From Pycnopodia helianthoides (Eukaryota; Echinodermata; Asteroidea; Forcipulatida; Asteriidae): 64,000 nucleotides of DNA. Below are positions 14,001 to 26,000 of this stretch, piece by piece. The DNA is taken from contig CM063262.1 in NCBI GenBank assembly GCA_032158295.1, positions 11,293,977 to 11,357,976 on the forward strand, read 5' to 3'. Under the pieces are notes generated by a model. The model had not been told where the DNA came from, searched no databases, and worked only from the letters and a program-made list of their open reading frames with translations. Numbering within the stretch: position 1 is the stretch's first letter; the number at the start of each line of letters is the position of its first letter. A program made the translations under genes and the position numbers.

Positions 14001-17000
14001 CAAGCTCTGGTGTTTCTGATAAGCAGAGTGTGGGTTCGAGTCCCGGTCTTGACACTTGTGTCCTTAACCAAAACACTTAACCATTATTGCTTCGTCCTTC
14101 GGATGGAACGTAAAGCCGAAGGTCCCATTGTTGTGAATTGCACGTGAAAGAACCCAGTGCACTTGTCGTAAAGAGAGAGTTCGCCCCGGTGTTCCTGGTT
14201 TGATTGGCTGCATATTGTGCCTCAGCACCGTGTAAACCCTTAGGTGGTGCTATGTAAAGGAAAAAGGTCGCATACTTCAAATCGTAGCTCCACATATATA
14301 GCAGGATAAATATGAGTGTCACTGAGTGATGGATTTGAGTTAATTTGAGTGCTATATAAGAACCCACAATTAATAAGCGCTTAGATCAACCCATAGATCA
14401 AGCGCTATGTAAGAACTGATTATTGTTTTTGTTATACTTTTTGTAGGTCAATACAGGAGTGGATGATTTCTTGCCATACCAGTGCCAAGGTCGAAACAAG
14501 TACGGATATGCTCTTCATCGTATTCAATTTGATCGAGCTTGTAAGTTGACTTGATTATTTATTTGACTTTTATGCTTGACCTCAAAATAGTTTGGAATAA
14601 ACTCCTGTAACCACTTCAGGTCGGTATTCCAAAACATTTAAGTGGGGAACGAGATTGATGTTTGCAAATGAGCTAAGATTGATCTTATGATGTGTATCAA
14701 TCAGGAATAGTTGCTAAGCAAAAATGTGATGCCACAATTCAAATCACTGTATAGATCTTATGCACATGACGTCATTTGAGTAGGGCGCCCTCGGCTAGAG
14801 GTCAAAAGAAGGTTGCTCATTGGCCGATTCTGTGCACTGCTTGCACTTAGATGCGCGATTTTTATTGTTAAGGTCTCTAAACAGACCCCTTGCATGCACC
14901 CACATCCAAATGTGTGCGCGCCCTGCACAACTCTCAGCCAGTGATAGGCCTTTCGTTAAACCTTGTGTGAGGGCGCTGTTTGAGCTGCTGGCGTCATACG
15001 CAAGGGGCCTGATTTGTTTCTTGTCTCTGGTTCAGATACAATGAAGAAGCCGAGGAACATTCAGGCACTGGAGACGTCTTCAACCACCATAAAGGTCACC
15101 TTCGATGACCCCGTTGAGGTCGGCGCAGATTACCCAGAGTACCTTAGGATCTTGGGTTACGTCGTTGCCTACGGGGTTTACGGTCAACAGAGCCAGCAGT
15201 ACCAAGAGTTTCAAGATCGTAAGTAATCATCAGTTTGCATCCCTGGTTCCTCTTCATCGAGGTTAGGTTGGTTGTTACTATTTTGAATGGCGTGTCGTGG
15301 CCAAGCGGATAAGAACACTGGACTCAAGCATTAGTGTTTCTGATCGGCAGAGTGTGGGTTCGAGTCCCGATCGTGACACTTGTGTCCTTAAGCAAGACAC
15401 TTGCCATCATTGCTCGTCCTTTCGGATGGAATGTAAAGTCGTAGGTCCTGTGTGTTGTGTAATGAACGTAAAAGAACCAAGTGCACTTATCGCTAAGAGA
15501 AGGGGGTTTGCCGTGTTCTAGTTTGAAAGTCTGCATATTGCAACCCTCAGCCCGTAACCATTACTGTGCTATGTAAAAATAGTCACTACTGCAGGAAAAA
15601 CTACTGAGCACTTTGATAAGCCCATCAGATGTTATAAAGCGCTATGTAAGAACTGCTTATTATTATTATTAACATTAATATTATTATTATTATTATTAAT
15701 GCATGCTGTCAAATTACAGTGAGTAGGCATACCACAGCTGTGTGGGACTTTTTCACAATGGAACGAAGGGTAATTTCTAGATCCATCAAGGCATTGACCG
15801 AGGGGCATGGAGGCGGGTCGCCTCGAGAAGTATCAGGCCTCCTAATTTGCTCTTTCCTACTCTGTGTTCCACAGTTTGTCAACCAACAGAGTTCCAGTGC
15901 GGCAGACTGTGCGTGGAGAAGGAGCGTAGATGTGATGGCCTGATGGACTGTCTGGATAACAGTGACGAGATTAACTGCAGTAAGTATACAATATCCCAAC
16001 CTCAACCCCAGGGGGTGATCGTTAGGATCACACCACCCAGTTTTTTCCCCCCCGGCACGCACTGCTTGCTCATAACCCTTGGTATTGGTTAATTTGGATG
16101 TGCCAGTAATATGGCTTATTTTAATTAGGCTTGTGGCCAATCCGCTCTAAGCGCATGCTTTAGTGTGGTAGCCCGCAAAAGAGGCATCAAGTCGAAGACC
16201 AACTGGTCCCCTCTCTCTTTCTTCTTTGATGTCTAACTGTATGCAGTTTAGGGTGACTGTTAGAGAGAGCTTCACTTGCGTTTTAACATGCGCGCACCAA
16301 GCGCCGTACAAGCGCTCAACAGTTTTTTACAAGCGTGCGCGCAGAGCACTCACTTCTTTAATCGCATTGTATGTCAATACATTCCTGGGGTTAGTATCCT
16401 TGTTCTTATTTCCTAAAGCAAGACACTTGACCATTATTGCTTCGTCCTTTTTGGATGGGACGTCGAGCCGTTAGTCTGGTGTGTTGTGTAATGCATGTAA
16501 AAGAACCCACGTACACTTATCCCTAAAGAAGGGGTTTGCCCCAGGTTTTTTTTCTGGCAGTGTCTGCGGAATGCGCCACAGCACCTTGTAAACTTCTACA
16601 AGGTGTTCATAAATGGGTCTCACAATTCAAAAACTTTAAAAACCTGTCTGGAAATAAATAAATGATTAGCACTTTAGATATTAAAAAAGCGCTACATTTA
16701 AAAACTTGTTATTATTATGAAATCGGCCCTGTTCCCAATTTCATAGAGCTGCAGATAATATTGCTTAACAATTGTCTGTTAAGCAGAAATGAGCAGGATA
16801 CCAGTCACAAATTGTACATGTAACACATGGTATTTTGGTTGGTAACCTTATTCTGTGAAGCATAATTTTGTGTGCTTAGCTACTTTTTGTGCTTAAGCAG
16901 CTGTATGAAATTGGGCCCTGATCATAGTGATGCTTTGTCCATAGATCCTGATGATGATTGTCCAGGAGGCTTCAAATGTCCGGTCAGGGATGGCGGCGTC

Positions 17001-20000
17001 AACCCCTGCATCCCTCTGGCCTACGTCTGCGATAAACAAATGACTGCGTCGACGGGGCGGACGAATCGAAGAGTCCTGCAACTCCTTCTACAGACCGATG
17101 AGTAAGCTATACCCTGTTCATTTGCATGGTTCCCTTTATCAGTCATACTAGTGATAGTGCAAAGCCTCATTTCAGAAAAGGGTACCGACTATTTTTTCCT
17201 TCCAGCCTCACTATGGCTTCATTGATTTGAATGAAAGATAAAATGGCTGACACATTTGGTGCGCGATATGGGGCATGGTGTATAACCCCCCCCCCCTATT
17301 GTGTCTTGGAATCTCAGGAATTCTATAAAGGATTTTTTTTTTGGGGGGGGGAGTTCTACTTCTGTACAAGAGGAAAGTTGTGTACCAAAGTATGGGAACA
17401 TTGGGTGGGGGTGCCCTTTGCAAAACAAACCCTCTTTGCCAATGGAACAAATTTGTCGGTATTTGCTGACAACGCACCACAGGGGCATGGAAGTCCCTCG
17501 CTGGATGGTTGTAAGTAACGGGCAATGCATGGAATACACCTGCCTATAATGGTGGCATATAATGTCCCCTTTTATGTACAAAATTCCAAAAACCATATTG
17601 AGGTATGGTGGACACGATACTATGACACTATTTGGTTTTGGTAAATTTATCTGTATACACCCAAACTAAACGGTGCACTCCTATAGACCCATTGCACAAC
17701 GCACAGCGCATTTGCACGGCGATTCCTGTTTGCCATTTTGGGTGTCAAAACATGCACAAAAGGATGGTACACATTGGTGCGTAAACACATGTACCATCCT
17801 TTTGTGCACGTTTTGACACCCAAAATGGCGGATGTATGCGCGCTGCGCGTTGTGCAATAGGTCTATAGTGTCCACCATACCTCAAAAGGGCTAATTCCGA
17901 CTGGTACACATTCATTATTTTCCTTGTGTAGTTGCCGATGTTATAGTGACTGGCCTGCGCCCGGATCGCATCTACCAGTTCCGCGTTGCTGTCATCAATG
18001 AGGTCGGCTGGGGTGAATGGTCGGTCAACCAAAACGGAACGGACTCTTGATTACGGTATTGTTGAATTATTTCGTGTTGTTGCTCAATTATGAGTTTGGT
18101 AAATTGCAAGCCGATAGAAGCAAACAAGTTTCAAATTCCAGATGGTTTTCCAGATCAAAGTCTCAAAAAATTATAAAATAAAACCACTCCAGATTGCAAA
18201 GTAGAGTTTTTAAACAAAAACGTAAACATAAAGTAAAAAAGCATTTCAAGGACCATGTTTTAGTTCAGTATGCTTGAGTGTTGGGTCCAGAATGCACCAC
18301 AGTTTTGAAAAATCCTTGGGTGAACTGTGTAAATATTTACTCAGAAACAAAGAAGGCCTTGGGTTAAAAAATAAATTGGTTACCTTTGAGTACTTTCACA
18401 GGAGTCGGAAAGCACAAAATATTAAATGCTTATCATGCGTTGGTGTTTGGGGAAACATTTCAGTTGTTGGCGAGTCGTGGCGGAGCGGTCAAATGCACTG
18501 GACTCGAGCTTTGGTGTTTTTTGATCAGCAGAATGTGGGTTCGAGTCCCGGCCTTTAAACTTGTGTCCTTATGTAAGACACTAAATCAGTATTGCTTCAT
18601 CCTTCAAGTCCATAGGTCCTGTGTGTTGTGTAAGGCACGTAAAACAACCCAGTACACTTATCATTATGAGAAGAGGTTCACCCCGTGTTTTCTGGTATGG
18701 TTGGGTGCAGATAGCGCCACAGTACCTTGTAAACGTTACTTGGTTCTATGTAAATACAATGGGTCTTAAAATTTGAACAACGCTCCGCAAACCTTGTACA
18801 AAAAGTAATGAGGGCATGGAAAAGCCCTCGGGTGTGATCAGTGGTGATAAAGCGTTATACAAGAACTACATATTATTATTAAAATTTTGATTTTTGCTTT
18901 GTACACAGGTCCACCAGGTGAATCACAGATATTTGTTAGGGAGCCAGATCGGGACACGATGTACGAGCTAGTGTGGATTGAACCATACGATGATGGAGGC
19001 TCCCCTATAAATGCTTATGAGATCATCTACTCACAGGTAGGAAAGGTTAGGGTAGGAAGGGTCGGAAATTGTAAGATATTTCCGTTTATAGTGTTGTAGT
19101 TGAGACCTTATAGTCGGGAACCAAAACTTAAATGTCTGAGACCATGTTTGAGGCTTGAAGAGCGGAGACGGAGACGTGACTACCCAAGACGAAGACCGAG
19201 ACCAAGAAATCCACAACCAAATCTCAGACCTAAAGATCTGAGACCGAGACCTAAATGTCTGTGACCAAGTATGAGGCTTGAAAAGTGAGACAGAAACCTG
19301 ATTGCGAAAGACCAATCCTCAGACTGAGATCTAGACCACAACCAGTCCTCGGACTCGAACTCTAAGACCGAGGCCTAAAGGTCTGTGGCCAAGTCTGAGG
19401 CTTGAAGAGCAGACACAAAGACCTGACTACCCTAGACCAAGACAAAAGACTGAGACCTAGAAAGCCACAACCAATTCTCAGGCCCAGAACTCAGATTTAC
19501 ACGTGACTTGTATTGTATCTTTATATGTAATTTTGCCCATAAATGAGAATTACATTGACAAAAACCAATCTATGACCCTACTTTTAATGTTTGGATCACT
19601 GGAAGAATTACCATTGGTTGCTTTCAGAATGACCACACCTCAAAACAGAGATTAATGTACATGGAGTAACCAGAAACCTGACTAGATTTAATCAGTCGCT
19701 TCTTTTATCTCGCAGGTTGAAGGTCCGGAGGTGGATAAAATTGGTCTGGACCCAGTGAAGATCCCGGCGGACAAATACAGCGACACGGCGCCAATCCATC
19801 GCTATACCCTGACCAACCTCAAACCAGGGACTTACTACTACCTGGAGTTATATGCGCAGAGCACCTATGGGAAGAGTGCGCCTACTACTCTTAAGTTCAG
19901 AATGAAGGGTGGAGCTCCGATTCCACCAGTACCAGACGAGCCAATAGGTAAAGTGTGTGGTGTTTGAAGCCTTTGCATGGTGTGGAAATATGAAGTAGCT

Positions 20001-23000
20001 TATAAATAAATAGTAAACTGCCGGGTACAACCATGTTCTATGGCGTGTCGTGGCCAAGCGTCAGTCAGGAACCAAAACATCCCGTTCAAAAATGTAGAGA
20101 CCCATTCTTCTCTGAATGATGTCATCAGATGTTTTGGATTTTGACAAAGTTCGCACTGTAAGGGTATTAAATACAATGGCAATGTACACCATTTTAAGGT
20201 GAGGTTGGAGACTTAAAAAAATTTTCCCGGTCACATGAGGACTCTATCTGTTTGAAAACGAGCACATCACAAAATTTGATTACCAAAATGAAAATGTCGT
20301 CTCGATCATACAGAACTGTCTCTCAAGTCCCGTTCTAGTCAATTTTTCTTTGTTTCAACTCATAATTATTATTATTTTTTTAAACAGGACCTGGTCTTCG
20401 TATTGGAGACCTACCCATCTCGGCCTTCATCGGAATCTTAGTGGGCGGCTTCTTCATCCTCCTCCTCTTCATCGACGTCTTGTGCTACTGCACCAACAAA
20501 TGCGGGCTGACCATGTGCATCTGCGTGTACATGTGCGGCAAACAGGCCCCCGAAGAAGAAGAAATGCAGCAGGCAGTGGAGTATGGGTATGTCCTTCATT
20601 GTTCCATTTGTCTTGGATGAGCCCATGAAAAAAAAAACACTACACTTAACTGAAATCACCGGCCTTTAATGCGAGCGGTCTAGTGTTTGACAAACAGAAG
20701 ACCGCCGGATTCGTCTCGTCGTGAATTTACCGGCCCGTTGCTGAAATCACTGGCCTTGAGTCTGTGATCCAGTGTCTGCCAAATGATTAGAGTAACCACG
20801 TTCTGTAAGGGAAAACCACCTACATGACCCGCTTACAGATTTTGGTTGAGCTGCTCAAAATTCTCCGGGGCATGAAGGAAAAAGAGTCCTACAAATTCAA
20901 TAATAGTAATGAAATATGGATTTATATAGTGCACATTCTGAAATACATCTCTCATGGCACTAAAGAAACCTGGGAAGACCTACTGGGCTTGAAGGCAAAG
21001 ATTATCTTTGGTTTTTCGAACCATTCAATTGTTTTAATCCTACATAAATGTAGATCTACACAATAAAACTAACCTGTGAAAATTTTATTTCGAAAGGTGG
21101 TATAGTTTTTGAGATATTGCCTAAAATCTGGAGCGGTTATGTCACACACAGGAAGAATAATCCGTAATTGGAATACGCAATCTGAGAAACGTTACATGCA
21201 GAAACGTTTTTCAGATTGAAATGTTTTGAATCCCTCTCTCTAAAACCACATTCCTTTGAAGGGAATCATTCTCAAAATGTTATACATCATCACCAGCTGC
21301 AGTGCTTCTTACCAAGTAAGTTTTTATGGGCATTAATTTTTGGAGTAATTACCAAAGTTATACCCCTCCCTTGAAAGCAAAAACGACTTATAATACCAAC
21401 ATGCACAAGAAGGTATAACTCCTTTCTGCTCTGAGTTGACTCGGTCTTTCCAGATCTTATGTCCTTTCTGCTCTAAGACCTATCCTTTTAAAATATTTCT
21501 CTCCACAGCTGCCATTTCCTTGGGTTTTGATACTCCCCCCATGTGTTTTCTCTCTGTAATTTGTGACTTTCTCTCGAGCGATTAACCAATAACTTCCTTC
21601 AACCCCCGACCAATCGTCTTTTAGCATGGCAGCATCTTCAGTCGGTGAGAGGATGAAAACGGACCGTCTTGCTGAAGTGGAGATGGAGAGCAACTATCTA
21701 GACTATCCTCGGGATGGGTGGGTTCTCATAATCCGATCTTAATAGTAGTCATAATTATAGAGCTTTATCTATGGGCGCCTCAAAGCGCTTAAATCATGAT
21801 TAATTTTCAGACAGGTTTCTGAACTTCAGAGGTCCAGTGGCAGTTTTGAGCCTTGAAATTATAAATAACATTGCATTATACAATTCTATTTGGCCAAGAC
21901 CCGGGCAACAGAGGCCATGGCTTCTGTGTAATGGACCTTTCTCACGAAATATGCTAATTACATTCATGCATGCGTACATACACTATTGGTTGGCAAACAC
22001 TGCAGAGTTGTGCACGAGGCAGACGCACAAATGGGTGTGCGTCACGCCACCATCAGTCCCGTACAAAAAGACGCAATGTTCACTCATTTTGCCAACCAGT
22101 AGGGAGAGTGCGCACTCGCGATTTGCAATTTACATATTTTATGGGAGGGGTCTATTCCAGGCCTGCTTGTGCTGTTGTGATGTTTTCGGCCCAGTGCTTA
22201 AATAACTGGACTCTGGCCCAGTTGTCCGTTGACAGTTTCCAGTCTCAGAAAAATGTAAACAACAATTTTACAACTCTGTTTGGTTATCGCCTGTACCGAA
22301 ATGCTTGCATGTAAGTAGCTGCTTCGATTGGAAAAACTGTGATCGAGGAGTGGGTCAATTTTCTTTTGGTAGGGGAAATCACTTTGTGCCAACCACTATG
22401 CAACCATTATTCATTTTCATTGCATTTTGGAGTTAATCTTTTGAGGTAGGGGAGGCAATAAATTTGACCGCAAAAGTTTCAAGTAAATCTGGGTTTTGGA
22501 AACAAAGCAAAGGTTCTTGCTATGTTATTTTTTTTTTTTTTTTTTTTTCCCGGTGGAGATGCAATTTTAAGTGTTTAAAAAGTTACAATGTAATCTCCCC
22601 TCCCCCATTTTAAAGGTACACGTTGCCTTGGAGTGGGCGCTGTGGGCTGTAGAAAACTTTCTTATAAAATTAATATGGTTTGAAAGATGTTTATAAAAAG
22701 GTAGAATACGATGATTCACACAAATCTTCCTCAAAATTGTGAGGTTTTCTTTTTAATTTGGAACTAACACAGTCCGCCATTTTGCAGAACCTAATTTTTT
22801 ACTCCACACAATGGTGGACCGTGTTAGTTCACGAAGTAAAAGGAAAACCACACAATTTCAAGGGATATTTGTGTGAATCATTATACTCTACTTTTAAAAC
22901 ATCTTTCCATCCAATTTCATTTCATTACCAATGGTTTTTATAGCCCAGAGCGACAAATCTGAAGGCAATGTGTCCCTCGGGATGCGGTAGGGGCAAGGCG

Positions 23001-26000
23001 GAAATTGGGCTTTTCATGAAGAGTGTGTGAATGCATCATCCCTTACATGACTTACTGAACTAACTTCATGTCTTCATACATTTACTAATTCCCAACCATC
23101 CTGTGAACATGAAAAACTCTGTGGATAATTTGTCCCCATTGTAACCTGCACAAGTACGATGAGGCTGTATCTTATACTAAGCCACTGCATTTACACCATA
23201 CTCATTTCAGCTAATACACATTATTAACCCTCCTACTGTGTGACCATTCAATATCATCCACTGCAATACTCATGCGGTGAATGCATCTACACAGTACTCA
23301 GTCAACTAAACAGTACACAGTCAGGATGAAAAGAAAACCCAGACATGCTCTTGTGATGCTTCAATTTTATGACAAAATATTAGTTATACATTTTATTTTA
23401 TTTTATTTTTCAGACATTGAAAATTTTCATGTCTGTCTCTATCCAATAAATCTACTTTCTCTCGAAAAATATAAAGGTCAAATAGCCGATGCTGGAAAAT
23501 GACTCGCTGTACAAACTAACAACGAAATAACATTCCATCATTTAGAATGTTAGATTTTTATTAACAGTATAAATATTGCATGTAAACCACATACACACTA
23601 GATGGACTCCCATGGAAATTCAATGGAAAAGTTAGTTGAATTGTTCACACTTGAAATTTCTAACCCTGGCAAATTCCTGGGTAATAGCCATTACCCAGGA
23701 TAGCTATCCCTGCTTGGGAGTAGGGTTGAACGAGATTACCCCAGGGTTAGCATACTGAGTGTTTATTTTTCTCGGGGAATTTTTCATCAGGTGTGAAGCA
23801 AGCATAAGGTGAACAATCCCAAGGAATTTCCTGGGTTTTGATTTCCTGGGTTTTGATTTCCCGGTATCGGCTGAGTAGTGTGAAAAGGGCTGAAGACGCC
23901 CGCCCAGTGCTAGGTCATCTCCACACTGTTGAAGTGCCGTTTTCATGTCAAGGTTAAAGTATATGCAAAGTTTCAAGGTTCACTTCAATTTCAAACTTGA
24001 GTTATTTTGTAGAGAAGAGTTCCAAGGAAGAAGAAGATTTTAAAAGAACAATATCAAGAGGTGTTCGTGCACATATTGCACGAACCCCTTAAAATAATAA
24101 TATGGATTTATATAGCGCACATTCTGAAATACATCACTCATGGCACTAAAGAAACCTGGGAAGACCTAGTGGGCTTAAGGGCAAAGTATACCTTTGGTTT
24201 TTAGGAACCGTTTGATTGTTTTAATCCTATATAAATGTAGATCTACACAATAAAACTAACCAGTGGAAATTTCTTTTCAAAAGGTTGTATAGTTCTAGGT
24301 CATCTCCACATCCATAAACTACTCGCTCATTACAGACGCTTTCCTCAAGAACACATCTTTACATTACGATCATCAGGGCCCAATTTCAAGGCTCAGCGTC
24401 CCACGGAATTCATGACGGTTTTGCTCCGTTAGAAAATCTGGGCACTGCACTTTTGCTTCTCAAGACATCCCCAGGGCATTGATACGTAAACAAACTCCCC
24501 ACTGAGTGAACCCTGATAAGACATTGAGCAGTTAAGCTCCACTGGACCTGAAAGTTATCATGTCCATTGCACTGATCTGATAAACAGCAACAGGGGAAAT
24601 CAGGGGGAATCAAGTTGGTGCCAAAAAGGGTTTCTCAGCTGTCTCTTTATCAATTTTTTTCATTTGAAGTGGCAGGCCTCGAAATAACCCCAGCACCCAC
24701 AGCAATCGCCGTGGTGCCCTGTGCTGTTGCTGTGGTGCCCTTTGCAAAGTTCCAATACAAATTTACATTTTCCTCATAGAAGTGCCCCTTACAAGTGGAA
24801 AATTGCCGTGGCCCCTTCAAGAGCGAAGTTCAAGGCCTGAAGTGGTATTAACTTAACATTAGATATTAATCTTTTCAGTCTTTTTAGCAGATATGATATT
24901 GTTCCTACTTTTGTCTGATTTCCGATTGTTTTGCCCTTGGGAAAAAATCAGACAAATTGTGATAAAATAGCCTGAAATGTCCATTGAAGCCTACACCATG
25001 TGTACATGTAGGTCAGCCCCTGCACTTGATAAAATATTCCTACTTTTTTTCCAAGGACCAACTATCATGCCTGTTGTAGTAACTCATACAAGTGTTGTCC
25101 ATTACTACTAATAACTACGGTTCATTCAGGCAGCCCAACAGTGCCATATCAAGGCCATTCTTATCCAGGCCCAATTTCATAAAGCCTGTAAGCACAAAAA
25201 CTTGCTAAGCACAGAAAAATCTTGCTTAGAAGAAACAAGTAACCAGCCAAATTCCATGAAGTTTACATTGTTACCACTGGTGCCCCACTCATTTTTTGCT
25301 TGGCCAAAAATGTTTCTAAGCAGTGATGCTTAACAGCTTTATGAAATTGGGCCCAGGTTGTTTATAATGATTAGAGCTGATGAGGATCTGTATCACTTGG
25401 GGCGCTCATACTTGAAACTGCAGTATGCCAACCCCAGTGAACCCGTGGTTGACTCGGGGTGCTGGCTAATGAGAAAAACCTGTAGTGTAGCACTTACGGA
25501 CCATACGATTACGTGCTTTAATGGGCACTGTAAGCAAAGAAATATGTGGTAGCGCCAAGATGGGCGCTGTAAGCAAAGAAATATGTGGTAGCGCCAAGAT
25601 GGGCACTGTAAGCAAAGAAATCTGTGGTAGCACCAGATGGGCACTGTAAGCAAAGAAATCTGTGGTAGCACCAAGATGGGCACTGTAAGCAAAGAAATCT
25701 GTGGTAGCACCAAGATGGGCACTGTAAGCAAAGAAATCTGTGGTAGCACCAAGATGGGCACTGTAAGCAAAGAAATCTGTGGTAGCGCCAAGAAACTGGG
25801 CCCTGCTTTCATTTTACATATCAATCTCATTACAGGCTCGTAGAAATCAATGCTGCCAGAAAATTTAACTAACTGATTGTGTTTTTTATACTTGAGTAAT
25901 AGGAAACCTACACTGGTGCAGGTTTCAACAATCTAGTAGGTAGTCCGTTTCATATAGTTACTCAGCTAACCTGCATGATATGTGTGAAACTTTAGCAGCA

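Noticed and set aside
18386..18769. 127-residue open frame
   Set aside because: It runs through a tRNA-Leu SINE in the intron before FN3-2.
25393..25843. Repetitive open frames on both strands (145 and 68 residues)
   Set aside because: 39-bp minisatellite whose length is a multiple of three.
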